Positions 44,110-53,482 of a stretch of DNA of 64,000 bases are shown here, in pieces. Made by a program: the position numbers and the translations under genes. The notes beneath the pieces are model-generated. The model was not told the origin of the DNA, searched no databases, and saw nothing but the letters and a program-made list of their open reading frames with translations. The stretch spans positions 82,099-146,098 of the forward strand of contig JARUPY010000018.1 in NCBI GenBank assembly GCA_029817715.1. Reading direction: 5' to 3'. This DNA is from Melastoma dodecandrum. Lineage: Eukaryota; Streptophyta; Magnoliopsida; Myrtales; Melastomataceae. The stretch's first letter is position 1. Every line of letters starts with the position of its first letter.

Positions 44110-45177
44110 ATGACGGCGTCTGCTGGGATACTATCCCCTGGATCAGTTTACGAATTATGTGTAGCAGCCCTCATGGGAACTGCGCAAAAATACTGGAAAT
44201 CTTCGGTGGCACATACAGACATCAAAGAAAAAATAGATCAGGCGCTGACCGTTGATGGTGTGTTAGCAATTATAGCTGACGCATTAAAACGGGAGTTCTG
44301 TGGTTTTTCATTATCCACTGAGACTGTGGAAAAAGAGCAATCGCTAACAGCTCTGGTAAAACTACAGATCTGTGATATGTGCTGGTTTGATAGCTACGTA
44401 TGTGAATTCTAGAAGTATTATTACAATCTGGACGTAGTATCTCAACAGTTCATATTGGGAACCTTTTTTGCAAAACTTCCATAACCATGGCCGGAAGTTG
44501 CGCAAAAGGCTTACGAATTACTTCTGAGTGAAGAAAAAATTGCCTCGGGACTCGGAGGAAAAATTCAGGCGGTTAAGTACGCGATGAGGAAGGCGTGTAC
44601 TGAGCTCCAAGTTAAGGAGGCAGCTAAGAAGCTGCCATATCTAAACAAGAGCTGTTGTTCGCAGATTGAGTATGTACCTGGAAGGTATGGATGTGATGCT
44701 CAAACAGAATCTGTGAGAACAAGAAACTTTCCGAAGAAAAGAAAATTTGTTGGATACAACAAAAGGAAAGTTTAGCAAAAGCGAGACCTTGAGAAGAAAC
44801 AAATGGGAGGTCCTGCTTACAAACCAAGGAGGTTTATAAGGAGACGGAATAACCTAAAGGATAAAGATAGGATCGAAGCCTTTAAGCGTAAGCATGGCAG
44901 AGAACCTAAATGTCCAAAAGGGAAACCGTTGAGCAACTGCAATTGTTGCTGGTTTTGTGGATCAAAAGCCCACAAAGCGGATACTTGTCCTCAGAAGAAC
45001 CAAAGGAGAGAAAGACTCCGAATGGTGTTTCTGGATGACAGGAGTCATGAGGAAGAAATCCTGGCTTATGAACCAATAGATGAGCAGGATATTTCTGACT
45101 TAGACTCGAAAGTAGAATCTATCTATGAAGTCGTATCTAACTATGATACAGATTCAGAAGAGGATTCTGATATCTGA
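44110..45177 (+). pseudogene. Pararetroviral coat protein, core and zinc-knuckle part
   Basis: Three open pieces in sequence (44110-44412, 44584-44775, 44803-45177) separated by stops or frame changes near 44410, 44480 and 44775. The first piece has capsid-like helices (around YWKSSVAH). The last has a basic region and CWFCGSKAHKADTC, a C-X2-C-X4-H-X4-C nucleic-acid-binding knuckle, followed by an acidic tail ending EEDSDI. Knuckle plus acidic tail is typical of caulimovirid coat proteins. The next gene's ATG follows the TGA after three bases. Confidence 0.7.
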
Positions 45178-45180
45178 AAA

Positions 45181-46113
45181 ATGCATCTGTTCATGATGAG
45201 AGCAGAGCAAAACGGAGATGGTGATGAGATGGTTCCTTTGGAAGCATCGAATCAGGTACTGGAGGAATCCCACCAGTACGAGGATCCATCCCAGTTAGTG
45301 CTGGAGTGGAGGTTGCCTAATGTTAATGTGAGAGAAGTTTACAATGTGTCGAGATTTAATTTTAGATCTATAATCGGCATCTCACAAACAGAAGCAATGG
45401 CTCAAGTGACAAGTACGGAACTTGAGACTTTGGATATCCCATTACTCAACGTACAACGCATTAGGGAAACCATACAACGTGCGAGAGGTGTATATAACTA
45501 TATACACATTGGGTTGATCCAAGTAGGACTTATCCCGCAATTCCATCTTCCAGCGGATAGTCCTGTGGTAGTAGCGGTGATCGATAAACAATGGCGAGAG
45601 TTTAGAGATCAGCTGATGTCAGGAATACAGGCCAACTTAGCACACGACCCTGTATGGTTCCAGGTCCATCCAAATTTCATGATGGCCCTGAACGATCGTT
45701 GTTTGGGAAATTCATTGACCTTAAGGATTAAATCAATGAATATGGATAAAATGAATTCCCAGACCAAGTTTTTGGCGTATCACACTAGAGTAATTTACCG
45801 ATTGGTAAATACCACTAGCCCTGGTGTGAGGAACATCTCAAGACTCACTGAGTTGTTCGAGGAAGGTCATAATAACTACCAACAATTTCATAGGCGAGAG
45901 GTGAACCCACTAGAGTTAACCTGGCCAAGAAATTGGGTTATGACCGAGCCTGGTAGTAGCTCTAGGCCGATTAGTGCGGCTAATATCCGACAAAGAGGTA
46001 ATGAGATTACTTTAATGTTGGGTGAACCGTCTAGAAAGAGTTTTAGAGCTGACAGACATCTGCCTGTGAGGATGCCACTCCTGAGAGAGCCAAGATCTCA
46101 TACGCTCTCTTAA
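45181..46113 (+). CDS. Pararetroviral movement protein, 310 codons, open
   Basis: Starts at ATG 45181, three bases after the coat-frame stop. It has features of the 30K movement-protein superfamily of caulimovirids: a central region with alternating hydrophobic strands (YNYIHIGLIQVGLIP, PVVVAVIDKQW) and a downstream conserved-type block (LAYHTRVIYRLVN). It moves viral genomes through plasmodesmata. The frame ends at TAA 46111-46113, but the same frame stays open immediately afterwards into the protease, so the two were probably one polyprotein and this TAA may be a mutation. It has no other break. Confidence 0.75.
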   Translation: MHLFMMRAEQNGDGDEMVPLEASNQVLEESHQYEDPSQLVLEWRLPNVNVREVYNVSRFNFRSIIGISQTEAMAQVTSTELETLDIPLLNVQRIRETIQRARGVYNYIHIGLIQVGLIPQFHLPADSPVVVAVIDKQWREFRDQLMSGIQANLAHDPVWFQVHPNFMMALNDRCLGNSLTLRIKSMNMDKMNSQTKFLAYHTRVIYRLVNTTSPGVRNISRLTELFEEGHNNYQQFHRREVNPLELTWPRNWVMTEPGSSSRPISAANIRQRGNEITLMLGEPSRKSFRADRHLPVRMPLLREPRSHTLS

Positions 46114-46134
46114 GTTTCTTCTAGATCCAGTGAT

Positions 46135-46965
46135 GTGGGAGAGGACATAATTGTGTCCCGACCAGCAGAAGCATCTGCACCACTACTGATAGAAGAAATG
46201 TCTCGAAGGTCTACAGACTCGAGAACTCCGTCTCAACATACGGGAAGAATAGTAGGATATAGACAGGTATCGTTACCAGTCTATGAAGATCCAGTAGATC
46301 AAACGAGAGAGGAATCGATATGGATGATGAGAGTTACCTATCCGGATAACTCTTTATCCCGTATTCCTGAAGTCTGTAAGGTTATTGAGCAAATAGCCGA
46401 GCAGAGGTCTATACCGATAGACAAAATCTGGAGGATGATAGAACCATCCCAGGAAGTGCCTAAGAATATTGGTTTTAGTGTCAGGAAGGAAGACTTGAGC
46501 ACATACGTGGCTCTAACATTCAAATTTCCTGGATACTATGAGTATTCTCTGGATACTTTGATAGACACCGGGTGTAGCATAACTTGTGCTAGACTCAATG
46601 CTCTACCAGATGAGTGGTGGAAACCACTGCAGAAACCAATCCACATGGTAAAGGTAGATGGAATGGTGACAATAGTCAGCCATCAGGCCAATAATGTGTC
46701 TGTCTTTATTGGTGGACAACAGTTCATCATAAAAGAGATCCTGACCCATCCTTTATTAGAAGCAGACATCATAATTGGTAATGCCTTTCTGAAAGGACAA
46801 AAGGAAAACCTACCTTTTGTACAGGATGTCCATCATGTGTCCATCGGAGGAGTAAAAATCAGTATTCTCCAAGAACCTAAGTTGAGGTTCAAGTTTGGGT
46901 TCAATCCGGTAAAACAGACGGAGTACTGTGGTAATTCACCATGTGAAAAGGCTTTCAGAGTGTGA
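46135..46965 (+). pseudogene. Pararetroviral aspartyl protease region
   Basis: Same frame as the movement protein, beyond the TAA at 46111. It contains LIDTGCSITCARL, a retropepsin-type DTG active site, and the later hydrophobic ADIIIGNAFL flap/partner motif. It ends at TGA 46963-46965, after which the same frame is again open to about 47235, where the N-terminal part of the polymerase begins. Catalytic residues are intact; the stops break it from its neighbours. Confidence 0.75.
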
Positions 46966-46986
46966 GCTCAACGTGGTAATATACGG

Positions 46987-48481
46987 TTGGAAGAGAACGA
47001 TTCATGGGAACAAACCCTGTTTTCTCCAATGAATACCAGGAGTTGTAACTGGTATGATGACTTGTTTCCAAAACAAGAAGTGTGTATGGCTGTACAGTTA
47101 ACCGGAACAAAATGGGATAAGTTCCTAGTAAAACTTGTCGATAATTTTAGCGAAGATCCGTTAAAATTATGGAGTCGGAATGGCTTAAAAGCTAGACTCG
47201 AATTAAAGGATCCCGGAACCATTATAAGAGGTTGACAAACAAATTCCTGAGTTGCTTGGAAAAGGCTTGATTAGGGACAGTTATAGTCCACATTCTAGTC
47301 CTGCCTTTATGGTAATTAATCATGTCGAGCAGGTGCGAGGTAAAGCACGAATGGTTATAGATTATCGTCAGCTTAACAAAGCTACAAAAGATGATGGCTA
47401 TAAGATTCCCACTGCGGGAGATTTAATTGATAGGGTAAGTCTGAGCCAACCAAAGTTCTTCTCTAAGTTTGACTTGAAAAGTGGATACTGGCAAGTCAAG
47501 ATGGAGGAAGAATCGGTTCCTCTAACTGCCTTCAATGCTCCGTAAGGAATGTTTGAATGGCTGGTGATGCCGTTCGGCCTAAAAAAATGCTCCAGGCATG
47601 TTTCAGCGCAAAATGGATAATGCGTTCAAGCAAGTCCGAAAATTTTGTGCGGTCTATATTGACGATGTGTTAGTCTACAGTCAGACTGAGAAAGACCACA
47701 TGAGGCACCTAGATAAGGTGACTGATGTCTTCCGACAGGAAGGTATGATTCAATCGGAAAGGAAGATAAAATTAAATTGCAAAGTCACATTGCTGAGAAA
47801 ATAGTTGATTTTCCTGACAGACTTGAGGATAGAAAACAAGTCCAAAGATTTTGTGGATTTGTTAACTATGCAAGAAAGTTTGTGAAAGATCTTTCCCAAG
47901 ATCTAGGTAGGATTTCGAAGAAAACCTCTTCGGTAAATCCCTGGTTATGGGAAGATGATGACACTCATGCGATTCAGAGAATTAAGAGAAAGGTTAAAAA
48001 TTTAGCACAACTCTCTTTACCATCTGATAAAAATGATTTAGTCCTGGAAATAGATGCTTCAAACGATTTTTGGGGTGCTGTCCTTAAAATTAAAGGACGA
48101 AAACCAGAACCAGTTTGTAAGTATTGATCGGGTAGTTTTAAGGGGTATGAACTCCGGTACCCGATACATGAAAAATTGGCCTTAAAAAATGAAATAAAGG
48201 CCTTTTACATCTTTTTGGCACTTAAGAAGTTCTTAGTGCGTTCTGACTCGACCTATGTAAAAAGGTTTATGAGTCTGAACCTCAAGGAGGCTAGGCAAAC
48301 TAGACTTTTGAGGTTGCAAGAGTGGTTTAACTATTATAAATTCGATGTTGAGTATATCTCGTCGGACAAAAACATAATAGCTGACTCTCTCTCTAGAGAA
48401 CTTGCAGATGGATCCCGCAGCAAAGAAGAAGATCTGTTGGAGGTGCAAGCAGGAAGGACACTCCAAGAAGGTATGTCCTAA
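46987..48481 (+). pseudogene. Pararetroviral reverse transcriptase and RNase H, fragmented
   Basis: Open pieces 46987-47235, 47252-47545, 47598-47804, 47777-48127 and 48176-48481 together cover an RT/RNase H region. Visible motifs are ARMVIDYRQLNKAT, FFSKFDLKSGYWQV, the catalytic YIDDVLVYS near 47660, LEIDASNDFWGAVL at the RNase H start, and VEYISSDKNIIADSLSR at its end. Breaks are a stop and frameshift at about 47233, a TAA at 47543, a frameshift near 47585, a frameshift near 47790 and a TGA near 48125. No integrase follows, as expected for a caulimovirid. Confidence 0.85.
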
Positions 48482-49240
48482 TCCCATCAAGAGAGATAGT
48501 GAGCATAGTGATTCTGGTTCCAATTCTGGAACGAAATCAGTCTTGTGCTGGCAGTGCAAGCGACCTGGACATCAATCGTTCGAATGTCCCAATAAGCAAA
48601 AAACTGCGGATAGCCAGAAGGGTGTGGCTGATCTCAAAGAGAAGGCAAAAGTCAACTCTAAGAGAAAGGCGGAGACAGATCTCCAGAAGGAGATGGTTGA
48701 TCATAAGAAGAAAGCTCCGGCTAACTTTAAAGGAAAGATGAAGGATGATTCCCAGAAGAGAATGGCGGAACCCAAGGAAAAGGAAATAACCAATTCCAAA
48801 GGAAAGCGGAGAAAGATTCCCAGAAGGGAATGACGGGTCCTAAGGGAGAGGATAATCCCAAGGGAAACGTGAAGAAAGATCTTCAAGAGAAGATGGCTGA
48901 TCCTGAAGAGGTGAGCTCTAAGGAAAAAGCGAAGGCGGCAGATCTGAAGGAAGAAGCTCAGGCTAATTCCCAGGAAAAAGCCAGAAAAAAGAAGAAGGCA
49001 AGGAAGCTTAAGTCTTCTGGTCCTAAGAAGGACGATAAGGTTAAGGTACCTTGGTGGTTTCCATTAACCACGAAGCAGTTTGATTACTGTCGAAATCACC
49101 TGGCTAAAGAGCAGAAAATTTCCATCAACCAAGCTGTAAAATCCTACAAGGGTTTGTTACAAAGCAAGGAGGAACAGAAAAACCGAATGGAAAATAAGTA
49201 TGCTGAAGATGAGGCAAAGTTTAAAGCCCTCATCGGATAG
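48405..49240 (+). pseudogene. Second zinc-knuckle protein of the pararetrovirus, Lys-rich, in two overlapping frames
   Basis: Begins at 48405, inside the end of the RNase H frame. Near the start are two knuckles, CWRCKQEGHSKKVC and CWQCKRPGHQSFEC. A long Lys/Glu-rich part of imperfect repeats of about 20 residues (DxQKxMAxxKEKAxxNSKxK type) follows. The first frame stops at 48833 and the repeats carry on in another frame from 48830 to 49240, so one frameshift separates them. A CCHC protein downstream of the RNase H is not a standard caulimovirid feature that I know of. It could be a duplicated nucleic-acid-binding module. Confidence 0.6.
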
Positions 49241-49282
49241 CCAGTGAGTCAGAAGGAAGAACATCCTGACGACACGGCGGAA

Positions 49283-50587
49283 ATGGAGTACGACGAGTAT
49301 TTCAATTATGAAATACCAACTGCACTTGAAGAAGGTAATCCTCAAACTCAGGAGAACCTTGATGAAGTAATTCCTGAAGGAGGTTCGGTTAAACCTGGTG
49401 AGCAAGCTCACGATGACAAGGGTCATGAAGGTCTGGATAGATCTTGGTTTTTTGATGTGGACTCCTTCGAAGATGGATCCCTATCTTGGGATGCCACTGT
49501 TGTCTATGGAGGACTTATGGGAGGTATTAAACATAATTACCAACCCCAAATTGAGTTTTTTGCAGCAAAGGCGATTGAGTACATCATAGATCTGGAAGCC
49601 AAGTTAACTTACAAGGCTGCAGATGGAGAAGAACTGTCAAAATCCGTAAGGGACAGACAGCAAATTCTCACCACCACGATGTCTATTTTACCTTTAGAAG
49701 TCAAAGATTATGAAAATCTGAGAGTAAATGTGGATATGAGAGAATCCTCCTTGGAGGAAAACTCTGTACTTCAATCGTATCTACACTGGATAGTGGAGAA
49801 GTGGCCATCCCTGAGGATTAGTTCAGGTATGGTGGGAATTGCTTTACCTTATTTATATGCGGGGTTTGTTGATATTCTGGAGATCGATAGATCAGAACCA
49901 GAGCATCTAAATCAGCTGCTTGCATTGGTGAAGTTCATACTCGGGTGCCTTGGCTATGGTTCAAGATATGCCACGGCGCTGATTACTAGCACTATGCTGG
50001 AGGAAGAGGACCATGAGCAATATGGGAAGGTGATACTCCCAAATATGCAAGTATGGGATCTCCATCCTAGTGAAAGTAGGCATTTGATAGAACCTCAAAA
50101 ACGGGACCTCGATCAGAGGGGTTTATGGCGCAAGTATTACAAAGATAAAACCGTAAGAAAGGCCATAAAAGTTGAGTTTCTTAAGGATGTGTTGGAGCAC
50201 GTATTTGCCAAGAAGGAATTATATTACGTGCTTAGTGACGGGATGACAACTGTCACGATTCTCCGTTCTTATCTCAGCTATGCAGATGAGCAGGCATGGG
50301 TAAGAGGATGGGAGAGAGTTCTGGATCTTCTAGATAGTTTCTGGAGGAAGGAGAACTCTGAACTGTGCCTCCGGACGGACACCTTCGAAGTCTGGAGTAA
50401 AATCGCTGACTACACCGATAAATCCTTAGCACATCAATTCAGGCAGGATGAAGAGAGAGCCCAACAAAATGCTGAGCAGGGACTCTTGGAAGGAACTGGC
50501 GAGTCTTCACACACCAGAGATGAAGGAATCTCCTTGGATGAAGCAGCGATGCCGACAGGAGAAAAAGATTGTATAGTGATAGACTAG
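49283..50587 (+). CDS. Pararetroviral 434-codon protein of unknown role, intact
   Basis: First ATG in the frame is 49283; the frame is open from 49244 without one. It has an acidic N-terminus (EYDEYFNYEIP), then a mostly helical body and a Glu/Gln-rich tail. By position after RT/RNase H and before the promoter it could correspond to the translational transactivator/inclusion-body gene of related genera, but I see no diagnostic motif, so the function is open. It is the longest unbroken frame in the insertion. Confidence 0.5.
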   Translation: MEYDEYFNYEIPTALEEGNPQTQENLDEVIPEGGSVKPGEQAHDDKGHEGLDRSWFFDVDSFEDGSLSWDATVVYGGLMGGIKHNYQPQIEFFAAKAIEYIIDLEAKLTYKAADGEELSKSVRDRQQILTTTMSILPLEVKDYENLRVNVDMRESSLEENSVLQSYLHWIVEKWPSLRISSGMVGIALPYLYAGFVDILEIDRSEPEHLNQLLALVKFILGCLGYGSRYATALITSTMLEEEDHEQYGKVILPNMQVWDLHPSESRHLIEPQKRDLDQRGLWRKYYKDKTVRKAIKVEFLKDVLEHVFAKKELYYVLSDGMTTVTILRSYLSYADEQAWVRGWERVLDLLDSFWRKENSELCLRTDTFEVWSKIADYTDKSLAHQFRQDEERAQQNAEQGLLEGTGESSHTRDEGISLDEAAMPTGEKDCIVID

Positions 50588-50686
50588 GCAAATTTGTAGT
50601 CTAGTTAGCTTTTTGTAAGCTTTTGTAAAAGTAGATTCTTTTACTTTTGAGCTGGCAAACAGTGCATAAGCACCAGCTCTTTTGTG

Positions 50687-50693
50687 TATATAT
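50687..50693 (+). promoter_or_regulatory. Putative pararetroviral promoter TATA box
   Basis: TATATAT within TTTGTGTATATATTTCACA, located 100 bp after the last long gene and about 680 bp before the primer site, where the pregenomic RNA promoter of caulimovirids lies. Confidence 0.45.
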
Positions 50694-50814
50694 TTCACAA
50701 CCCTCTACCAGTTTCGGGGGGGCAATCTGAATAGAGAAATTTTTCTCTCACATCTCTCTGAGTTGAATTTCTTTGATTGTCCTCCAAAAAATACGTGCTT
50801 AGTGAGCGTGTCTC

Positions 50815-51272
50815 TTGAATCCCAGGAAGTTGCGGAAGCTTGGTGAACCCCCTGAGCTGCCCAAAAAACTAAGGTATGATAAGCATATTGTTTTAGACTG
50901 TTTATGTTTTGAGAGAGAGACTTTAATCAAAAGATTAAAGTGGTGCAGTGCACGAGTCATTCTTATGACTGATTGTCCAAATCCTGATCTATTACATTTA
51001 GATCACGGAGTTGGCAAGAATTCTACTGCCGGTCTTCTCAATACCATAGTAGATCGTCTTGAAAATCTATCGGCACAGATATCACAAATATCACAGTAGA
51101 TAGAGAGTTATTCTAAGAAATTAGAAGAACTGACTCTAGTTCAGAGTGAATTCGAGGAATATTTCCTTGAAGGTAAATCTAACTTAGGATTTACGGCAAG
51201 TTCAAAGTACTCAAACGAGTATTTGAGGTTGGTGGAACGCCGACGACAAAGACAATTGGAAAAAACCTCTTA
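50815..51272 (+). pseudogene. Small frame in the viral leader region, one stop
   Basis: Open from 50815 to TAG 51097-51099, and the same frame then continues open to about 51272. Contents are Leu/Lys-rich with a helical repeat (IVDRLENLSAQISQISQ). No family recognised. Position is between the promoter and the primer site. Confidence 0.35.
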
Positions 51273-51368
51273 AGTTTCGATTCCTGGCTATTCTGAAGAA
51301 TATCTAGCATGCTGATATCTAATTCTTCAGGGAGTTAGTTTGTTTTGCTTAATCTTCAGTTTGTTAAT

Positions 51369-51380
51369 TGGTATCAGAGC
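51369..51380 (+). other. tRNA-Met primer-binding site of the pararetrovirus
   Basis: TGGTATCAGAGC is the exact complement of the plant initiator tRNA-Met 3' end used by caulimovirids. It marks map position 1 of the circular viral genome. Only one copy exists here and it has no LTR in front. Confidence 0.8.
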
Positions 51381-51439
51381 CGCTTAAGAAAAATTTTTCT
51401 TTATTATCTTGAGGGACTAAATTAGAAGACTTCAAAAAA

Positions 51440-51676
51440 TTGGAAGTCCATGTTTTTTGGGAAATAAATTGGAAGGGCAAAGAACGGGTGAATAGCAGGG
51501 TTTTGGGGATAAATATCCACGAGGCAGTAAAATCCAAACTTTTTCCGGAAAACACGGTATATTGGAATAAAGTTCCGAATTCCATGGGAGTCGTGCAAAT
51601 AAAATTGCGACAGATGAAGTGCTTTGACCGAAGGGATTCCTTTTTCTTACACTCTTTGAATATAATATTCTTGTGA
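51440..51676 (+). other. Short frame after the primer site
   Basis: 78 codons open after the primer site, no motif recognised. It could be the first small viral gene or leader sequence. The viral sequence probably ends between here and 51900. Confidence 0.25.
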
Positions 51677-51899
51677 AATAGAAAAAAAATTAAGGTGTTG
51701 TTTAAAACCTTTTTCTGCTTTTGACTCGTCCTGGACTTCGATCAAAAATACAACTAACTTGTTGAACGGAGAGAGAAGTGGAGATAAACTGTTCTCTCTA
51801 TACCAAGCTATAAAAGATGCAATGGAGTAAAAAGGAGCTCTGCTGGAGGCCACGGACGAGTTACGCAGATAAGAGGGCATGGACCGCAGGACCTTGGTC

Positions 51900-52600
51900 C
51901 GTGTTACGTGACTTTGGAGGTTATGGCGATCGGATCTTCGGCCAAGTCTACATCCAGTTGCTAAGGAGGGAAGAATAAGGGATGAACTGGACGTGGCGAT
52001 GAGTCCACTGAGTACGAGCTAGAGGGAGGGGAAAGGGGGGGGGGGGTCGGTGGTCCTAGGAAGCTTGCGAACTAGCCACAGTTTCTCTCGATGTTTTGGG
52101 ATGTGGAATGTGTGAGGTTTCAGCAGCCCATTGCATGTCCTGGAAGCTCGCTCATTCTCGTCCGATCAGGAGCATGACTTTATACGACTGGCATGTGGAC
52201 CTTAGTGTGTGCATGGTGACTTAACTATAGTTCGAAAAAACCATAAGAATGTGTGTGGGAGGGGGGGGATCTTCTATGGAATGATGCTGGATGCAGTGAC
52301 TTTCTACATAGAGCTGGATGACGAAAATTGGATTGTGATCTTCCTCCGGCATCGTCGGACCACCCCCTTTTGCTTGGTCACGGTCCAGCCGAATTAGGGA
52401 AGGAGGAGGACCCTGTTCAAGCACTTGGGACTTTTGGATGGAGCGCCAAAGGGATTCGAAACATGGCTAAGCACGCTTGATTGTAACCAATAAAGAGGCA
52501 ACCCCGTAAATTCTAGTGAGGAAACTAACTTGTCCCAACTAGTGTTAGTTGGAAAAAAGTTTCACAAAACATGGTAGAAAATTTCGAAATTTCAAAAATA
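51900..52600. other. Unassigned intergenic DNA with a long G tract
   Basis: Contains poly-G runs (52037-52046 and 52260-52268) and no frame with a recognisable domain. Confidence 0.3.
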
Positions 52601-52604
52601 ATAT

Positions 52605-52745
52605 CCCGAAGTTGAATTTTATAAGTTCGACTTTGTTAAAGAAGAAAGTTGAACTTAGATGTTATTTTCGAAATTCCAAAATTATCTATCATATTTCGTG
52701 AATTTTTTTTACTAACATTAAAACGGAACAAAGCCCAACTAAATA
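52605..52745. repeat. Dispersed repeat shared with 3595-3715
   Basis: ATAAGTTCGACTT, then TTTCGTGAATTTTTTTT and TAACATTAAAACGGAACAA appear in the same order and spacing as at 3595-3715, in diverged form. Probably the edge of the same old LTR family. Confidence 0.5.
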
Positions 52746-52904
52746 GGCCTTCGAGGAGAAGCTACAGGACCTTGAAACGTAAGTTCTTGTATGAACAAAA
52801 TGGTAAGATACCCCCGAACCTGAGTTCCCTTCGAAATGCCTGAAGATGATCTTGTCAAGTACTATCAAGCTCCAACTGACAATGACATTAAGGAGACGGG
52901 TCAG

Positions 52905-53225
52905 ATTTTAAGTGTCCAAGAGGAATTCCACATGGTTAGGGAAAATTCAGCAGTTAAACAGTTCGAGGTATCACATAAATGTGAATTTATCATCCAAGAG
53001 GTGTGGTAAAATCCTGTTGCTTCTGCAGACACAGAGCCTCCGTATATATATATGGATAGCTAATAATCTGCAGTGATTTTTTACTCTAAGATGAAGATGG
53101 CTTATTTATTATGCTGCTGTAACACAGACTATCCATCACCCTTTGTATCTCTGTGGTCCGAGCAGGAGCTTGGGGCCATCGCGCCGGGAGACTGCCGAGA
53201 TGATGTCCTGTTCCTATACTTGCTT
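52905..53225 (+). pseudogene. Relic of the NUF2 3' end (exon 10 and 3' untranslated region)
   Basis: CACATGGTTAGGGAAAATTC, then TATCACATAAATG and GAATTTATCATCCAAGAGG, match NUF2 exon 10 at 56380-56449. GATTTT, CTAAGATGAAGATGG, ACTATCCATC and GGAGCTTG, in that order, match its 3' region at 56633-56700. Exon 11 with the stop codon is absent or unrecognisable. It lies only 260 bp upstream of the intact NUF2 start, in the same orientation. Confidence 0.75.
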
Positions 53226-53398
53226 CTCGATTCAATCAGTGGTCGGAGGATCACCGCCCATCCCGTTATGCCCCTTCTCGAATGGCAGGATGATATTCTG
53301 TCGTGGCACAATTGGAGGCGTAGGATCCAATTGAAACGAATTTCCTATCTACAAGGACCAAATCTGAATTCCTCCCTGGGCGGGAAAAATTCCTTCAC

Positions 53399-53413
53399 CC
53401 CCCCCCCCCCCCC
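53399..53413. repeat. Poly-C tract in the NUF2 leader/promoter
   Basis: About fifteen C in a row, 70 bp before the NUF2 ATG. Length is likely uncertain in the assembly. Confidence 0.7.
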
Positions 53414-53482
53414 TTTGCTTTCATCTCGGCGGAGAGGGGAAGGGAAGGTTAGGGAAGGGAGAGACGGAGAGAGCTCCTGAGG

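Larger units (their letters stand above)
43380..51900 (+). mobile_element. Endogenous pararetrovirus (Caulimoviridae), nearly full length but broken
   Basis: In order: coat-protein-like frames with a CCHC knuckle, a 30K-type movement protein, aspartyl protease, reverse transcriptase, RNase H, a second zinc-knuckle frame, a 434-codon frame, a TATA box and leader, and a tRNA-Met primer site at 51369. There are no LTRs and no integrase, which with the movement protein separates it from Ty3 elements. The length of about 8.5 kb is that of a whole circular genome opened near the coat gene. The gene order CP-MP-PR-RT resembles cavemoviruses and solendoviruses rather than badnaviruses; the genus is an inference. 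Stops and frameshifts in the coat and polymerase parts mean this copy alone cannot express them. Confidence 0.85.

Noticed and set aside
43380..51900. Reading the viral block as a Ty3/gypsy retrotransposon
   Set aside because: No flanking LTRs and no integrase, a movement-protein gene between coat and protease, and a single primer site preceded by a promoter/leader. All fit Caulimoviridae instead.
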